Shown here piece after piece: positions 1 through 11,321 of a DNA stretch of 64,000 nucleotides. The stretch covers positions 22,692,001-22,756,000 of the forward strand of contig JANTQA010000023.1 in the NCBI GenBank assembly GCA_027625915.1, in the 5' to 3' direction. The stretch is from Anaeramoeba flamelloides (lineage: Eukaryota > Metamonada > Anaeramoebidae). Each line of letters opens with the position of its first letter. Within the stretch, counting starts at the first letter, position 1. The notes below the pieces were generated by a model, which saw only the letters and a list, made by a program, of their open reading frames with translations, did no database searches and had not been told where the DNA came from. A program made the translations under genes and the position numbers.

Positions 1-1457
1 CTTGTAAAACTTTTTTCATCATTGTTTCTAAATTGTTTTAATCTGGACTTTTTTCAATTTTGAAAATTGTAGATCTGAATAAATAACTATTTATTTATTT
101 ATATATTTATATCGAGAAAGGGGTTATTAGAGAAATTTTCATCAAATAAAAGAAAGGGTCACGAGGAAGTATAATTAAAATATCAATATAAAATAATAAT
201 ATAATTTACATGGTCAAGTTAAAAAGTATACACTGTTGTTATGTTTTTTTTTTTAATTTTAGAAATTAAAAAAAAAGGTATTAGGTTTTCTTTAGTTTTC
301 TATTAATAAGGAAAATCAAAAGATTTTCGTTAGGTTTTTTTGAGTTTTGTATTTATTTAGAAAATCAATGGATTTTTGTTAGGTTTTTTTTACTTTTCTG
401 AAATAAACCGGAAATTTATTAAAATTTTCTGTTTATTTTAAAAAGTAAAAAAAACCTAGTACTCTTACTAAATAAAATAGAAACCCTCAAAAAAAACCCG
501 AACACTTTACTTATAAAACTGAAAACCTCATGAAAACCGGGACACTTGATGACATATCCCCGAGTTCACAGGGAGGGGTGATAAAAATCCGATCGAAAGA
601 TTATTATTACATATAAAAATTACACAATCAGTGATTAATAAATCTATATTTCACCTTTTTTATTGTTTTTTTTTTTTTTTTAATTGGTTAAAATCTAAGA
701 TTTTACTCAATTCTTTTGGATTAAAAAAAAACCTAGACATATCTCTCAGAGTGGGGCACCAGGTACCCGAATTTATCTAATTTTTTTTAATATTGTAAGT
801 ATTTTTTGTTTTCAATTTTTTATTATTTCTTTTTTGTTTATTACCTTATGTTTTCTAACCATAAGAGCTTGGATGAAAAATTTCCAACAAGAACAATGAA
901 TTTCAGACTTTTGATTAGTCATTTTAAAGATTTTCTGTGTATTTTTTCAAATATTACTTTTTCATATAGTTTCTTATCGAGAAATTTTGAAAAATAGGTG
1001 TTTTTTTTTGTAATTGGGTTTGTAAATTTATAAAATCAGATAATGGATAATTAATTAGTAACTTTATTTTCTATATTTTAGTATTGTATTTATTATGAAC
1101 TTACAAAACTATTTTATGATTTGTTATATAGGAATAAAATATTCTAATCAAAAATATATTTCTATGTCTTGTAAATCCACATGGTAGGGTTGTTGGGTTG
1201 GAATAGCTGTATTTCTCGGTTAAAAAAAATGAAAATAGAAAAATAAACAAATTAAATAAAATTAAAATTTGAAAGGATTGAGAGAAACTTTTTATTTCTA
1301 TCAGTAGGGGAACACTTTATTTAAACAGAAATTAGATTCTATTAATAATTTATATAATAAATGTTTTAAAGGTTTAATATATAGTGAAAAATTATATTGT
1401 ATGAAAAATTCATAAAAATAATCAAAAAAAAAAAAAGTGGACTACTAGCAATTAGAT
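1..1457. other. AT-rich spacer downstream of eEF1B-gamma
   Basis: No recognisable gene. About 240-780 belongs to a dispersed foldback repeat with short inverted blocks such as AAAACCTA and ACTCAATTCTTTT, seen again near 39, 50 and 60.5 kb. A 63-codon open frame at 806-997 (+) begins inside T-rich sequence and has no known domain, so it is not called as a gene. Confidence 0.5.
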
Positions 1458-3577
1458 TTATTTGAAACATTTCCAGTCAACATATTTTTGTCCTTTAAGT
1501 TTACCGTCAGCGGCAAGGAGATCTTCGAAATATTCTTTATCTTCAGCATTGTCGAGATCACATTTGACAAAGTCATGTACTTCAAAATCGTCACAGTTTG
1601 ACATTTCGAATGGAACACCTTGTCCACGGAAGATCCAAGCACCAGCAATTGTGTGGTTGTTATTTTCACCAAGGATACAGAGACTTCCAAATCCATATTT
1701 ACGGAGAGGTTCGAGTCTATTTATGATAAAGGATTAATGTAAATTAGAGTTTTGAATAAAAAATAAAAATTATTAATAAGCAATTTCGTTTTTTTTTTGT
1801 AAAAAAAAACCTTAAAAAAATACTTTGAAAGAAAAAAACAAAAAAATTATTTTAAAGTAACAAATTTAAATTATTTGATTATTCTCAGAGACTGTAGTTT
1901 GATTAAATCATCACAGAATGCCTTCAGTTAGGGATAACTGATTGAAAAAATCGGTTCATCATTGTAAAATCAATTATTTAAATTCTAATTTTTTTAAAAT
2001 TTGTTTTTTAGTTTTTCACTACTTCAAAGTATAGATCTAAGCAAAAGTTGAAGAAAGAAATATTAATTTAAGGATAATTACCTTTGCATAAAACCGGAGG
2101 CAAGATTACAAGCAACGAAAGCTTGTTCATTTTCTTCTGGATATTTATAATGGGAAATGTAAAGAGAGTATCCTTCTTTATCTAAATTTTTCCATAACCA
2201 TGGAATTGCTTCTTCTCTTGTTTTTGTGTTAGAGTATTGTCTTTTCCATTCATCTAATTCCATTGAAGATTTTGGTAATTGATCTAATGGGTTGACTTTT
2301 CTTACTTGTTTTTTTTTTGGTTGTTGTTTTTTTTTTGGTTGTTGTTGTTGTTTTTTTGGCTAATTTAATTATATGGGAATTTAAAAAAAACAAAAGGAAA
2401 AATAAAATCAAATAATTAGTTTTATGAAATTCTTTTGAATTGTAATCCAAATACAAATAAAAGAAACAAGATTAATTAAGAATATAAAAAAATATAAAAA
2501 AAAAAAATCAATTTTTATAATTTAATTGTATTGACTCAGAGACTGTAGTTTGATTAAATCATCACAGAATGCCTTCAGTTAGGGATAACTGATTGAAAAA
2601 ATCGGTTCATCATTGTAAAATCAATTAAATTTAAAAATCTAACCCAAAATAGTAATTTTTGAGTTTTTTTTTTTTTTTTAATACAATTAAAAAACTATTT
2701 ATTGTATGAATCAAACAGTATTTCACAATAAATACAAAAATAACAAAGTTTACAAAAAAATAAAGAAAACTAAAGAGGAAATCATACTTGTTTTTTCTTT
2801 CTTTGTGGTTTGAATTCAGCTTTACATAATTCAATAGAACCAAAAACAGAAACAACTTTTTCTTGGTGAATAAAAGTGTTGAACCAACGTAAAACATTAG
2901 CGAATTTTTTCACAAATTGTGGGAATAAAACTTTTTCAAAAGCTGGGATAAGTGCACAGGCAATAACAATATCAGCAAGTGTGATAGATTCACCAATTAA
3001 AAATGTTTTATCTAAAAGATAATTGTTTAAGTTAGTAAAAATTAAAGCAATATCTTTTTTGCTTTGTTGGATGATTGGTTGAACAAAGGAATTTTTTCCT
3101 TCGGCAACACCAACCCAAAAGCAAAGTGTGTTGGAGATCTTTTGTGCTAAATCCATCCAGGAATACATACAGCTACATTTTCCTTTTAATAGATCTTTTT
3201 CTTCTTGTTCACAGAAATATTTCATGATAGAGCTGAGTCCAATTAATTCAGCATCTTTTGTTTTTAAGACTGGCCAGTTTCCAAAGATTTCATGCTTTAA
3301 ATTTTTTTTTAAGTATTGGTTGGTTTTTTGAAAAAAAAAAAAAATAATTTATTTAGTATTTTTTATTTTTGAAAGAAGAATAGTTTGCTTTCGTTTTTTA
3401 AAATCGAAAAAAAACAAAAAGCAAACATAAAATAAAACCAAGAAAAAAAAAAAAAAAAAAGTTTTGGGTATTTACTTCTTTTTCAAATTTGCCTTCAGTA
3501 GCTTCAATTTCGAGATATTTGGCAACAACTAAAAGTTGTTTAACAGCCCAACAGTTTTCATTTCCAAGAATTTCCAT
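1458..3577 (-). CDS. Translation elongation factor 1B subunit gamma (eEF1B-gamma), four exons
   Basis: Exons, in order of translation: 3577-3476, 3294-2788, 2359-2082, 1716-1458. All introns are GT-AG and phases join cleanly to give about 381 aa (human protein is 437). Residues 1-200 form a GST-like fold, with a C-terminal GST-type stretch (LIGESITLADIVIACAL). A short Lys/Gln linker follows, then the conserved C-terminal EF1G domain (LDEWKRQYSN, GYSLYISHYKYPEE, IAGAWIFRGQ, ending VDWKCFK). The family anchors the GDP-GTP exchange subunits of eEF1A in the cytosol. The start was chosen at the first ATG of the GST-like exon. The N-terminus is shorter than usual because the first part of the GST fold is reduced or missing. 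Introns 2 and 3 each carry a box C/D snoRNA, so the gene doubles as a snoRNA host. Confidence 0.95.
1875..1974 (-). ncRNA. Intronic box C/D snoRNA, snR38-like (copy 1, intron 3)
   Basis: Read on the minus strand, the order is C box ATGATGA (1962-1956), guide, D' box CTGA (1927-1924), C' box GTGATGA (1914-1908), D box CTGA (1888-1885). Flanks TTGATT and AATCAA (1968-1973 and 1875-1880), with imperfect extension outward, form the terminal stem. The guide next to D' contains CAGTTATCCCT, complementary to the conserved LSU rRNA segment AGGGAUAACUG near the peptidyl-transferase centre. Counting five bases from D' selects the middle G of AGGG, equivalent to yeast Gm2815. It has the same orientation as the host gene and lies inside its third intron, as expected for processing from a spliced intron. 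Confidence 0.9.
2519..2631 (-). ncRNA. Intronic box C/D snoRNA, snR38-like (copy 2, intron 2)
   Basis: The 92-nt core (2535-2626) is identical to copy 1, including both C-type and both D-type boxes (C box at 2613-2607, D box at 2539-2536) and the LSU-directed guide. The flanks differ from copy 1 but form their own perfect 10-bp terminal stem: AATTTAATTG (minus strand, 2631-2622) pairs with CAATTAAATT (2528-2519). Different flanks that each keep complementarity support a functional folded RNA over a passive repeat. It sits in the second intron of the eEF1B-gamma gene, sense to it. Confidence 0.9.
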
Positions 3578-3631
3578 TAGAATTTATTTTATTTGCTATT
3601 GGTGAATGAGTTTTAAAAGAATTGTTTAATA

Positions 3632-3668
<37 letters not shown>

Positions 3669-5025
3669 AAAATTAAAAAGGAAGAAAAAAAAAAAAAAAA
3701 AAAATCAAAAAAATTACCAATGAAAGGATTGATTAAAAAAAAAATGATTTCTCAAAAATTTATTTTACTTTTGAGACTTGATATTTCCACAATAATGGTT
3801 TTCTTGAATTATAACCAAAAAAGTAAATTTGTAAATTATTTTTTTACTTCAAAAAAAATTATACTGATAAGCAACTAAACCCCTTTCTGGTCAAATTTAA
3901 AGAAAATTTGAGTGACGTAATTTACTTAAAATTTGGCTTGGAAAAAAAAAATGTATCAAAGATAAATATGAATCGCAATAGGACAAAATTAGATTCCCAA
4001 AATGAATTTACTCAATGTTTTTTGACCCTTTTTGTTTTTATTTCATCAAATTTGTGAAAGAAACAATATTTATTTTTAAAGGAACTTCAAACTTGAAGTA
4101 TTTTTAAAAGGAGAATAAGAAAACAACACCAAACATCAACTGATTCTTCAAGAAACATTTTCTTGATAAACTGATAATTCAGCTCTGTTTTAAAAAACAC
4201 TGATAATAATCAAAAAGAGTCACAACTCAAGCAAAGTCATTAATTGTTTTCCAAAATTATCAAACAAAAAAAAAAAAGCCAATCTAATAAGGAAAACCCA
4301 ACGTATTTAAAAGTAAATTTAAAATAACCTTTTTATAAACAAGCCAAATCATTAAAAGACCATTACAATGATATTGTAAAAAGCAAAAATTATTGTCTTT
4401 TGAATTTTTGATTTTAAACTTGAAGAATAAAAACAATAATGCATTTTTTTCTATGTGTATGAAAGATGAAATTTATTCTTTAAAATGGAATTGAAATTTC
4501 TTTTCAATCCAAATTTAATTTTTAAGCTCATATTATTATTTAGATTAATAACACATTAATAGATTGAACGAACGGTTGTATTGACGGATGTTGTTTAAAT
4601 CTAAAAAGTAGTCATCTTGTGTTTGAATAATAAAAGGAATAAAATTTTCACAACATTTTCCTTTTGTCTCTTACAGATCCTATTAAATCTCGAAGAATTT
4701 GATCGGAATAGTGTGATCTATATTTATTTGTTTTGTTCCTTTATGAATCTTGATTAAGTGATACTCTAGGGTGATCTAACAACAAGGAACGAAACTAATA
4801 ATGATTTCAGAATTGAAAAAAGATCATTACTTTTGTCAAAATAATATGTGTCGAAAAGTTCAATCCAATTTTTCAAAATAAAATGGGTATTTTTTTGTTT
4901 AAGAAGACATAAACATTAACAGATCAAAGAAACTGACAATAAACCACACTTAAGTATGGTATTAATTTCTTAAAGTTCTATTATTTGGTAAGAAATTCTA
5001 AAAATATGGATCAAATTGGAAAATT

Positions 5026-5224
5026 TACACTCAGTTCCACTTTTAAGGCACAAACTTTCAAGGAAATTTAAGTCACAAAAAAATCTCAAATTAAGGCAAA
5101 AAATGAAGAATTTTTTTTTTTACAATTTATTTTACTAGAATCTGAATTTTGTGCCTTAATTTGAGATTTTTTGAATACCTTAAATATCTTTGCAGTTTGT
5201 GCCTTAAAAGTGGAATCGACTGTA
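5026..5224. mobile_element. Tc1/mariner-type MITE, copy 1
   Basis: About 200 bp that is almost entirely an inverted repeat. The left arm begins TA-CACTCAGTTCCACTTTT and the right arm ends with its complement and GACTG-TA. Flanking TA dinucleotides fit TA target duplications of Tc1/mariner elements. There is no coding capacity. Internal blocks (AAATCTCAAATTAAGG, TTTGTGCCTTAA) recur in the other five copies. Confidence 0.85.
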
Positions 5225-6024
5225 TCTCAATAAATAGAGTAAATTTTTAAGTAAAATTTATTCTCATCAAAAAAAATCAAAAAAAATTTCATATATAACA
5301 AAGAAAATTATTGAGAATTTTAAATAAATTCCCTTCATAATTTAAAATTTACTGAAAATATAAAGTTGAATACATTTAAAATTGATTTGAACTTAGGTAT
5401 ACTATTAGTTAGTAAATTGGAGTTTGCATTGAAACAAGAAGAAAAAAAGTCACTGATTATATTTTGAAACATGGATTATAATCGTCATGTACACACAATT
5501 TTGATCACTGCAGTCAAAATGTAATCTATACATATTTCAAAGATCATTATTTTGAAAAAATTTTTCATTTCAACAAAAACCCTTTTTTTCTTTCCATCTT
5601 TGAAATTTGAAGCCTTATCCCAGCACAAAAGCAAAAAATCTCAATTTTTTTTTGTTATTTTTTCAATCTCCCTTTTCAAAAACCCCAAGAACAAAACGTT
5701 GCCTGAAATGTTAAAATGGCCACTATTCAAACCCAGTCAAAATTTGGTTCAAAACTCTAACTTTAAGATTTTCCAAAAAAGTTAATTTAAAAAATGATCA
5801 AAAAAAAAGTCCATTTTTTGCTTTTAGACTGGGACTAATGTGTTAAATTGAAAAGTTTATTAAACCAAAATACCAGATAAAAAGCGACTATCGAATTACT
5901 TTTTAAATATTTTAGAGTTTAGGTCAACAGTATAAATCTTGTTGAAACAAGACTGAAGTAACACTAGCATAATATCTCAAAATTGTTTTGAATTTGCTCT
6001 TTGAACAAAAATATTAAACTTTTT

Positions 6025-6225
6025 TACAGTCAGTTTCACTTTAGAGTCACAAACTTTCAACGAAATTTAAAGCAAAATAAAAATCTCAAATTAAGGCACA
6101 AAATTTTGGATTCTAGTAAAATAATTTGTAAAAAAAAAAATTACATATTTTGTGCCTTAATTTGAGATTTTTTTGTGCTTTAAATTTCGTTGAAAGTTTG
6201 TGCCTTAAAAGTGAAACTGACTGAA
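6025..6225. mobile_element. Tc1/mariner-type MITE, copy 2
   Basis: Starts TA-CAGTCAGTTTCACTTT and ends with the complementary arm GTGAAACTGACTG. The right flank reads AA instead of TA, so the last base or target duplication has mutated. Same family and length as the copies at 5.0, 14.4, 16.4 and 49.4 kb. Non-coding. Confidence 0.85.
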
Positions 6226-6788
6226 GGGTGTAGTATATTTTCCTAATTTTGAATTCCAAAGTTTATTTAAAAGTGAACAATTAAAATCGTTTCTTGAACT
6301 AAATAAATGGACATTTAATGAAATAGGGAATGTAAGATACCCGGGTTTAATATATTTACATAGCTATTAAAAAAAGGAAATCATTCCCAATGGATAAATT
6401 GATTGAAAAAATGAATAAAAAATTATTTATTTCTTAACCTTACTATTTGTTGCAAAATAAATGGAACCCAATTTGCGTTCCTCTTTCTGAAAAATCACAT
6501 CGTATAAATCATGCAATATTTAAATTAGAGAATTCCCTAAATCAACTTTTATCTAAAAATATATCTTCTAGAATTGGGGGAATTGAAGATTTATTCTATT
6601 TCTTGAGTTTTGATTATTTTGGAAAGCTGGATGAAAATTTTGATCTTATAATTATATAATTAACCGTATCTAAAATGCCTGATACATGTGCTTCTTGACT
6701 TAAAATAAAAAAAAAATCGTAGAAGAAAGAACTATAACCTTAGATTTTGCTACTCTTATTGTGTCATGTTTGTGTAGTGTATCCACAG

Positions 6789-7134
6789 TGCAACACCCAA
6801 TAAAATAATTGAATATATATTAACAATGCTGAATGATCTTATAATCGAAATTCCTTCTTTTATATATTCCTTTCATGAGCTTCAAAGCCCTAAACAATTA
6901 ATTGAGTTGTTAAGAGGGTAAGATCCACAAAAATCTAAAATTTTTTTATTTCTACATTTTTTTTTCTTTTTATTTTTTAGAAATTCGATTCACTTGCCAA
7001 ACTATTACACAATCCCCCCTTTTTTGAATTATCATTTCTTAATGAGCAAAGAGATTTATTTTGATATTTTTTATGTGTACCGTGATGCAAACAACCCACT
7101 TTTTTTTACTTTAACACCATATGAGCATTTTTAA
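6789..7134 (+). pseudogene. Two-exon orphan coding segment, probably a gene remnant
   Basis: Exons 6789-6917 and 6981-7134 follow an AG acceptor, are separated by a 63-nt GT-AG intron, keep phase, and end in TAA. They give about 93 residues (contains IIEYILTMLNDL and TLTPYEHF). I do not recognise the family. An open segment just upstream (6447-6656) contains YFGKLDENFDL. That resembles FFGKPNELLDL near 43.38 kb (+), inside the deubiquitinase intron, and ends at a TAA where the relative has AAA. Upstream exons and a convincing start are missing, so I treat it as a remnant or an incompletely resolved gene. Confidence 0.45.
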
Positions 7135-10100
7135 TCCATGTAAAAAATATAGGAAACTGTAGAAATAAAAGAAACAAATCAATGGGATAGCAACCACAAA
7201 TAAACAAGAAATAGAGGACTTTAAATAAAACCAAAAAAATAATTATGGAGATATTCAAATATTAAAAGGTAATTTTTTGACAAAAAAAATGAGAAAAAGA
7301 TCATTTTTTCGAGTTTTTATATAAAATTCATTTCATCTCAAAAATTTTGTCGAATTTTTTGAAACAAAAACATTTAATATTATTAAACAATATACATTAA
7401 TCAAAGATCTCATTCTAAAGATCAATTTAAATCTGAATAAAATCTATATTTATATACGATCTTTAAATATCCAAACCCAAAAAAAAAACATAAGATCATT
7501 TTTATCATGTGTTATAGACAACCAACACTGTTATTTACACCTTTTTAAACACTATTTCAAAATTATTGACCCATTAAAAATCAAATTTTGAAAATAAATA
7601 TTTTAATAAATTGAAGCAGGCTATTATAATAAAAAAATTACAATTTTAATATTCAGTTCTATATACTAGAAATATTTGCTTTTTGTCTAATAATAAAATA
7701 AAAAAAATTTAAAATTCAATTACACAAAAATTGGGACATTTATTAGGAAATTTAGTTTACTTAACAATACTACTTTGATTAAAAGAAAATTAAATGTAAA
7801 ATTAGTTAGTTCTGGTGAATAAAATGTACCATAAAAAAACGAATGAGTTTATTATAACTGGTTAATCAAAAAATAGCAAAATTTTTGAAGTGATCACCCC
7901 CTTTCAGATATTTTTTACTTTTTATAATTCAATTTTTTTTTTTTTTTTTGATTTCTAAAACTTTCTCTTTGAACAGTCACACAAAGAAAAATAAAATTTA
8001 CTTTACTAACATATTTTTATAAAACCACAAAATTATTAACATCATAAAATGATTCCAAAAAATTGAGTTTTTTAGAGTTAAAAAAATACTTTAAACAGCT
8101 TGAAATAAAATTTTAAAACTATGTATAGAAAACAAAAAGATAACAAAAAAATTTAAATTCAATAACATTTTGTTTTTTTTTTAACAAATAACAAATCAAT
8201 TGTTGGGACCTTATTATAATATCAAACCTAATTCCCCATTTTCTTTATTAAGAAATTATAAAAGTCTATAATAATATATTACTTCCGATTTAACAAAAGA
8301 GAGAAGCCCATTTATAAGTTTACTTGGTATGTAGGTATACTTTAATAAACATAAAAACGATTTAACAAACCATTTTCTATTTGACTTGTAATAAATAAAT
8401 TATACATAGTAACTAATAGAAAATTTTTAAATTTTAATAACAAACCAAAATTCCATTTTTAAAAAAAAATATTTTTTTATCAAATAAATTCCATAAAAAA
8501 TATCGAATTAGAATCACTAAATAATTGGAATGTGAAACAATATTTATCATTTATAATACCCAATAAAAGAAAAAATAATTATGTATTCATCAAATAAATC
8601 AAGCACATGTTAAAAAATTTTGGTATGAGCCAACATAAAAATGTATTGGCAAATTCATCAAAATACCAATAACAATTATTGAACAATTAAAAGATAAAAT
8701 ACAAACAAAAAATAATTTTATTTGCTTTCTTCTGTTATGAAGAACTCAAGTTTTATCATAATATGTACCATTCCAATTAAAATATTGATCGAAACCAAAC
8801 ATTTTACTTATTTTCAAAAAATAACATTAAAACAAAAAATAAAAAATAAAAAATAGAAATATGATTTTCCTAATTTAAAAAATGATAATTATTTACAAAT
8901 CTCAGGAAATAGGATTATTGTAATTTTTAAATGTATCAAAAAGTCAGAATTTTATTTTTTATATCATCGAATACAAGCTACTAAAATACTTTATCTGTGT
9001 AAGAAAGACTTTAGTAGTGACTGAAGACATACCAACTAATTCAAAGAAGGTATAAACACAGTTATCAGAAGCTTTTTAAACTTAATTTAATATTTAAAAA
9101 ATAGATAAAGAGTTTCTTGGAGAAAAAATGAAGAATAAAAAAGCGAAGTAATAAGAAATAAATGAGTTGTAAAAAAAGCCCCATTCTAAAAATTTGGACA
9201 TACACAAAATTAAAAACAAGCGAAAAAAAAAAAAACAGTATTTATTGGATTTTTCCAATCATGATATTAAGTCATGTTTAAGTTACGCATTATTACAGTT
9301 TTTCTAAGTAATTATTTTCACCCCAACAAACGAAAAAAAATATAAAGTCAAAAAATGTCAAAGAGAGTTGACATTGTCAAAAATAAGAAATAATAATTTA
9401 TTGAATTTCAGATTTATTGTTCAGAACTACTTGCGGGACACTTAGTCTGGTAAGCAGAGCATTTTGAAGTGAATAAATTTGTGTACCCCAATTCAAAGAG
9501 TATCAAAAATAGATACAACCATTAAAAGAATTTATTGTATTTTTTCCCAACATTATATTAAAACACATTAAAAATTTGCACGGTCTTAATGTTTTTTTTT
9601 ATTTAACTCCAGTTTATACACATAAATATAAGAAAAAAAAAAAAACACAAATAAAAATAATCAAAAAGATTTGTCAAATGAAGAAAATGAGGGAAAAAAA
9701 TTTTTTTAGTAAATTCTTTTTTGAAATTCCATCAACAATTATTGATCGATCAAATGTTAAGATACTATCAACTAATTGTTTATGTATTTTCTATTTTAAA
9801 AATTCAACTTTACCCGTATATCAATAATAGGGGAAATATCCGATCAAAAAGAAACATATTATCTAAATGAAATGTAGGAAAGAAATACAAAAAAAAAAAA
9901 GAAAATATAGAAAAAAAATAAAATTATTTCCAAAATAGAAGGAACATTGTTGTATTTTTATTCTTTAAACTTGATTAAAAATATCCAAAATTCTGGAATT
10001 CACTTTAATTACAACAAATTAAGTATTTATATATATACAGACAATTAATTTTTTTTTTTTTTTATTATTGCTTTTTTAAAAATATAGGGATTTTCTATTT

Positions 10101-10202
10101 TTTTTTTTTGAAATGTTTTAAAAAAGCCCTAATATAATTAATGGGGAAAACTCGAAATAAGAACAATTTTAAAAAATGATAATTTATTTCTCTAAAGGAT
10201 TT
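7135..10202. other. AT-rich spacer between orphan segment and bZIP gene
   Basis: Very low GC, with no credible gene. About 7556-7755 is related to a block nested in the foldback element at 33.51-33.71 kb. About 9178-10001 is a TIR repeat, listed separately. Confidence 0.5.
9178..10001. mobile_element. Dispersed TIR repeat (family with CCAAAAATTTGGAC ends), copy 1
   Basis: The left end contains CCCATTCTAAAAATTTGGAC and the right end is its imperfect complement (TATCCAAAATTCTGGAAT). Internal blocks, notably TTGATCGATCAAATGTTAAGA near 9742, are shared with copies at 16.74 and 29.29 kb. It is longer than the other copies (about 0.8 kb). An open stretch around the shared block may be residual coding sequence, but no transposase motif is visible. 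Confidence 0.6.
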
Positions 10203-11321
10203 TCAATCTTGACCTAGTTTTTTTTTTATTTTTAATAATCTTCTTTTTTTTGATAGGATATTTTGAGTATTATTCTTCAATTGGTATTGATATTTCCTCG
10301 TTTCATTTTTACTTTCTTGGGATATTACTTTTATTTTGTTTTTTAAATTTAGTTTAGATTCTAATCTTACTATTTCTTTTTTCAGTTCTACATTTTCTTT
10401 TTTCAATAAATTCAATTTATTTTCAAATTGCTTTTTTTCGGTAATTATCGAAAGGCAATGTTTTTCAAGTCTTTCTAAATAAATTTTTTGCTTATTCCGA
10501 GAATTTCTTGCTGATATTCGATCACGGATGCGTTTTCTTTCATTTTTTTCGGTCTTTGATAATTGGGCCAATTTTTCCTTGGATAAGGATCTTAATTGAT
10601 AATTCTCATAATCGGTCATTTCGATATTTAATTGATTAAGTTGTGATCTTTTTTTTGGTGGCTTCAATGCTAAAATCTCTGGTGGAAGCATGGTCTTGCT
10701 TTTTTGAAGCTTTTTCTTTTTGATTATGTTTTTCTTAATGACATGGGTTTTGATCCCGTTTTTACTATTTCTTTTTTTTAATTGTATTACTTTTTTGAAT
10801 TTTTTTCTTTTTTTGATAATTTTTGGATTTGCATTTTTTTCTAAAAATTTGACAAAATCTGTTTGTTTTTTTGTTGTGGCTTCTTTTTCTTTTTCATGTG
10901 TGCTTTGTTTTTCAATTGGTAGGTTGGAAATTTTAGAATTGTTTTGAATTTTTGAGGGGGTTTGTAATATCTTGGAATTTTCTTGTTCAATTTTTCGACT
11001 ATTTTGTTCAATTTTCAGATTGTTTTGCCTTCTAAAATTCAGGTTTTTGTCATTTAAAAGAAGGTTGGTGTTCGTCACATTTATCGGTAAACCATGATTT
11101 TTTGTCTTATTGTAATTGCTAAATATATCTCTATTTTGTTCTTCTTGGTCAGAGTCAAGATTAACTTCTTCAGGAAAGTAATTGTTAAGGTCAATTAAGT
11201 GTTCACCAGCGAAAAATGTCTGAGACAAATCACCACTCAATTCATGAGGGATATTATTATTGATCTTTATATATGTTGGAAAATCCTCTAATGTGTTATC
11301 TAAAAAATCGTGAAAATGCAT
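10203..11321 (-). CDS. bZIP transcription factor, intronless
   Basis: A single 372-aa open frame ending in TGA. Residues about 259-322 form a bZIP domain: basic region RIRDRISARNSRNKQKIYLE followed by a leucine zipper with L/I/V heptads (LERLEKHCL, FENKLNLLKKEN). The N-terminal 130 residues are acidic and Asn-rich, and residues about 150-215 are strongly basic with several possible nuclear localisation signals. It would bind DNA as a dimer in the nucleus. The normally invariant Asn of the basic region (N-x7-R) is Asp267 here (codon GAT), which may alter half-site recognition. There are no introns, unlike its neighbours. Target genes cannot be inferred. Confidence 0.9.
   Translation of the reverse strand: MHFHDFLDNTLEDFPTYIKINNNIPHELSGDLSQTFFAGEHLIDLNNYFPEEVNLDSDQEEQNRDIFSNYNKTKNHGLPINVTNTNLLLNDKNLNFRRQNNLKIEQNSRKIEQENSKILQTPSKIQNNSKISNLPIEKQSTHEKEKEATTKKQTDFVKFLEKNANPKIIKKRKKFKKVIQLKKRNSKNGIKTHVIKKNIIKKKKLQKSKTMLPPEILALKPPKKRSQLNQLNIEMTDYENYQLRSLSKEKLAQLSKTEKNERKRIRDRISARNSRNKQKIYLERLEKHCLSIITEKKQFENKLNLLKKENVELKKEIVRLESKLNLKNKIKVISQESKNETRKYQYQLKNNTQNILSKKRRLLKIKKKLGQD

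Noticed and set aside
4561-4757. Coding-like pieces (contains VVLTDV and LLNLEEFDRNSV) on the plus strand
   Set aside because: They can be joined only through a weak GTTTAA donor, have no start, and the composition support is limited.
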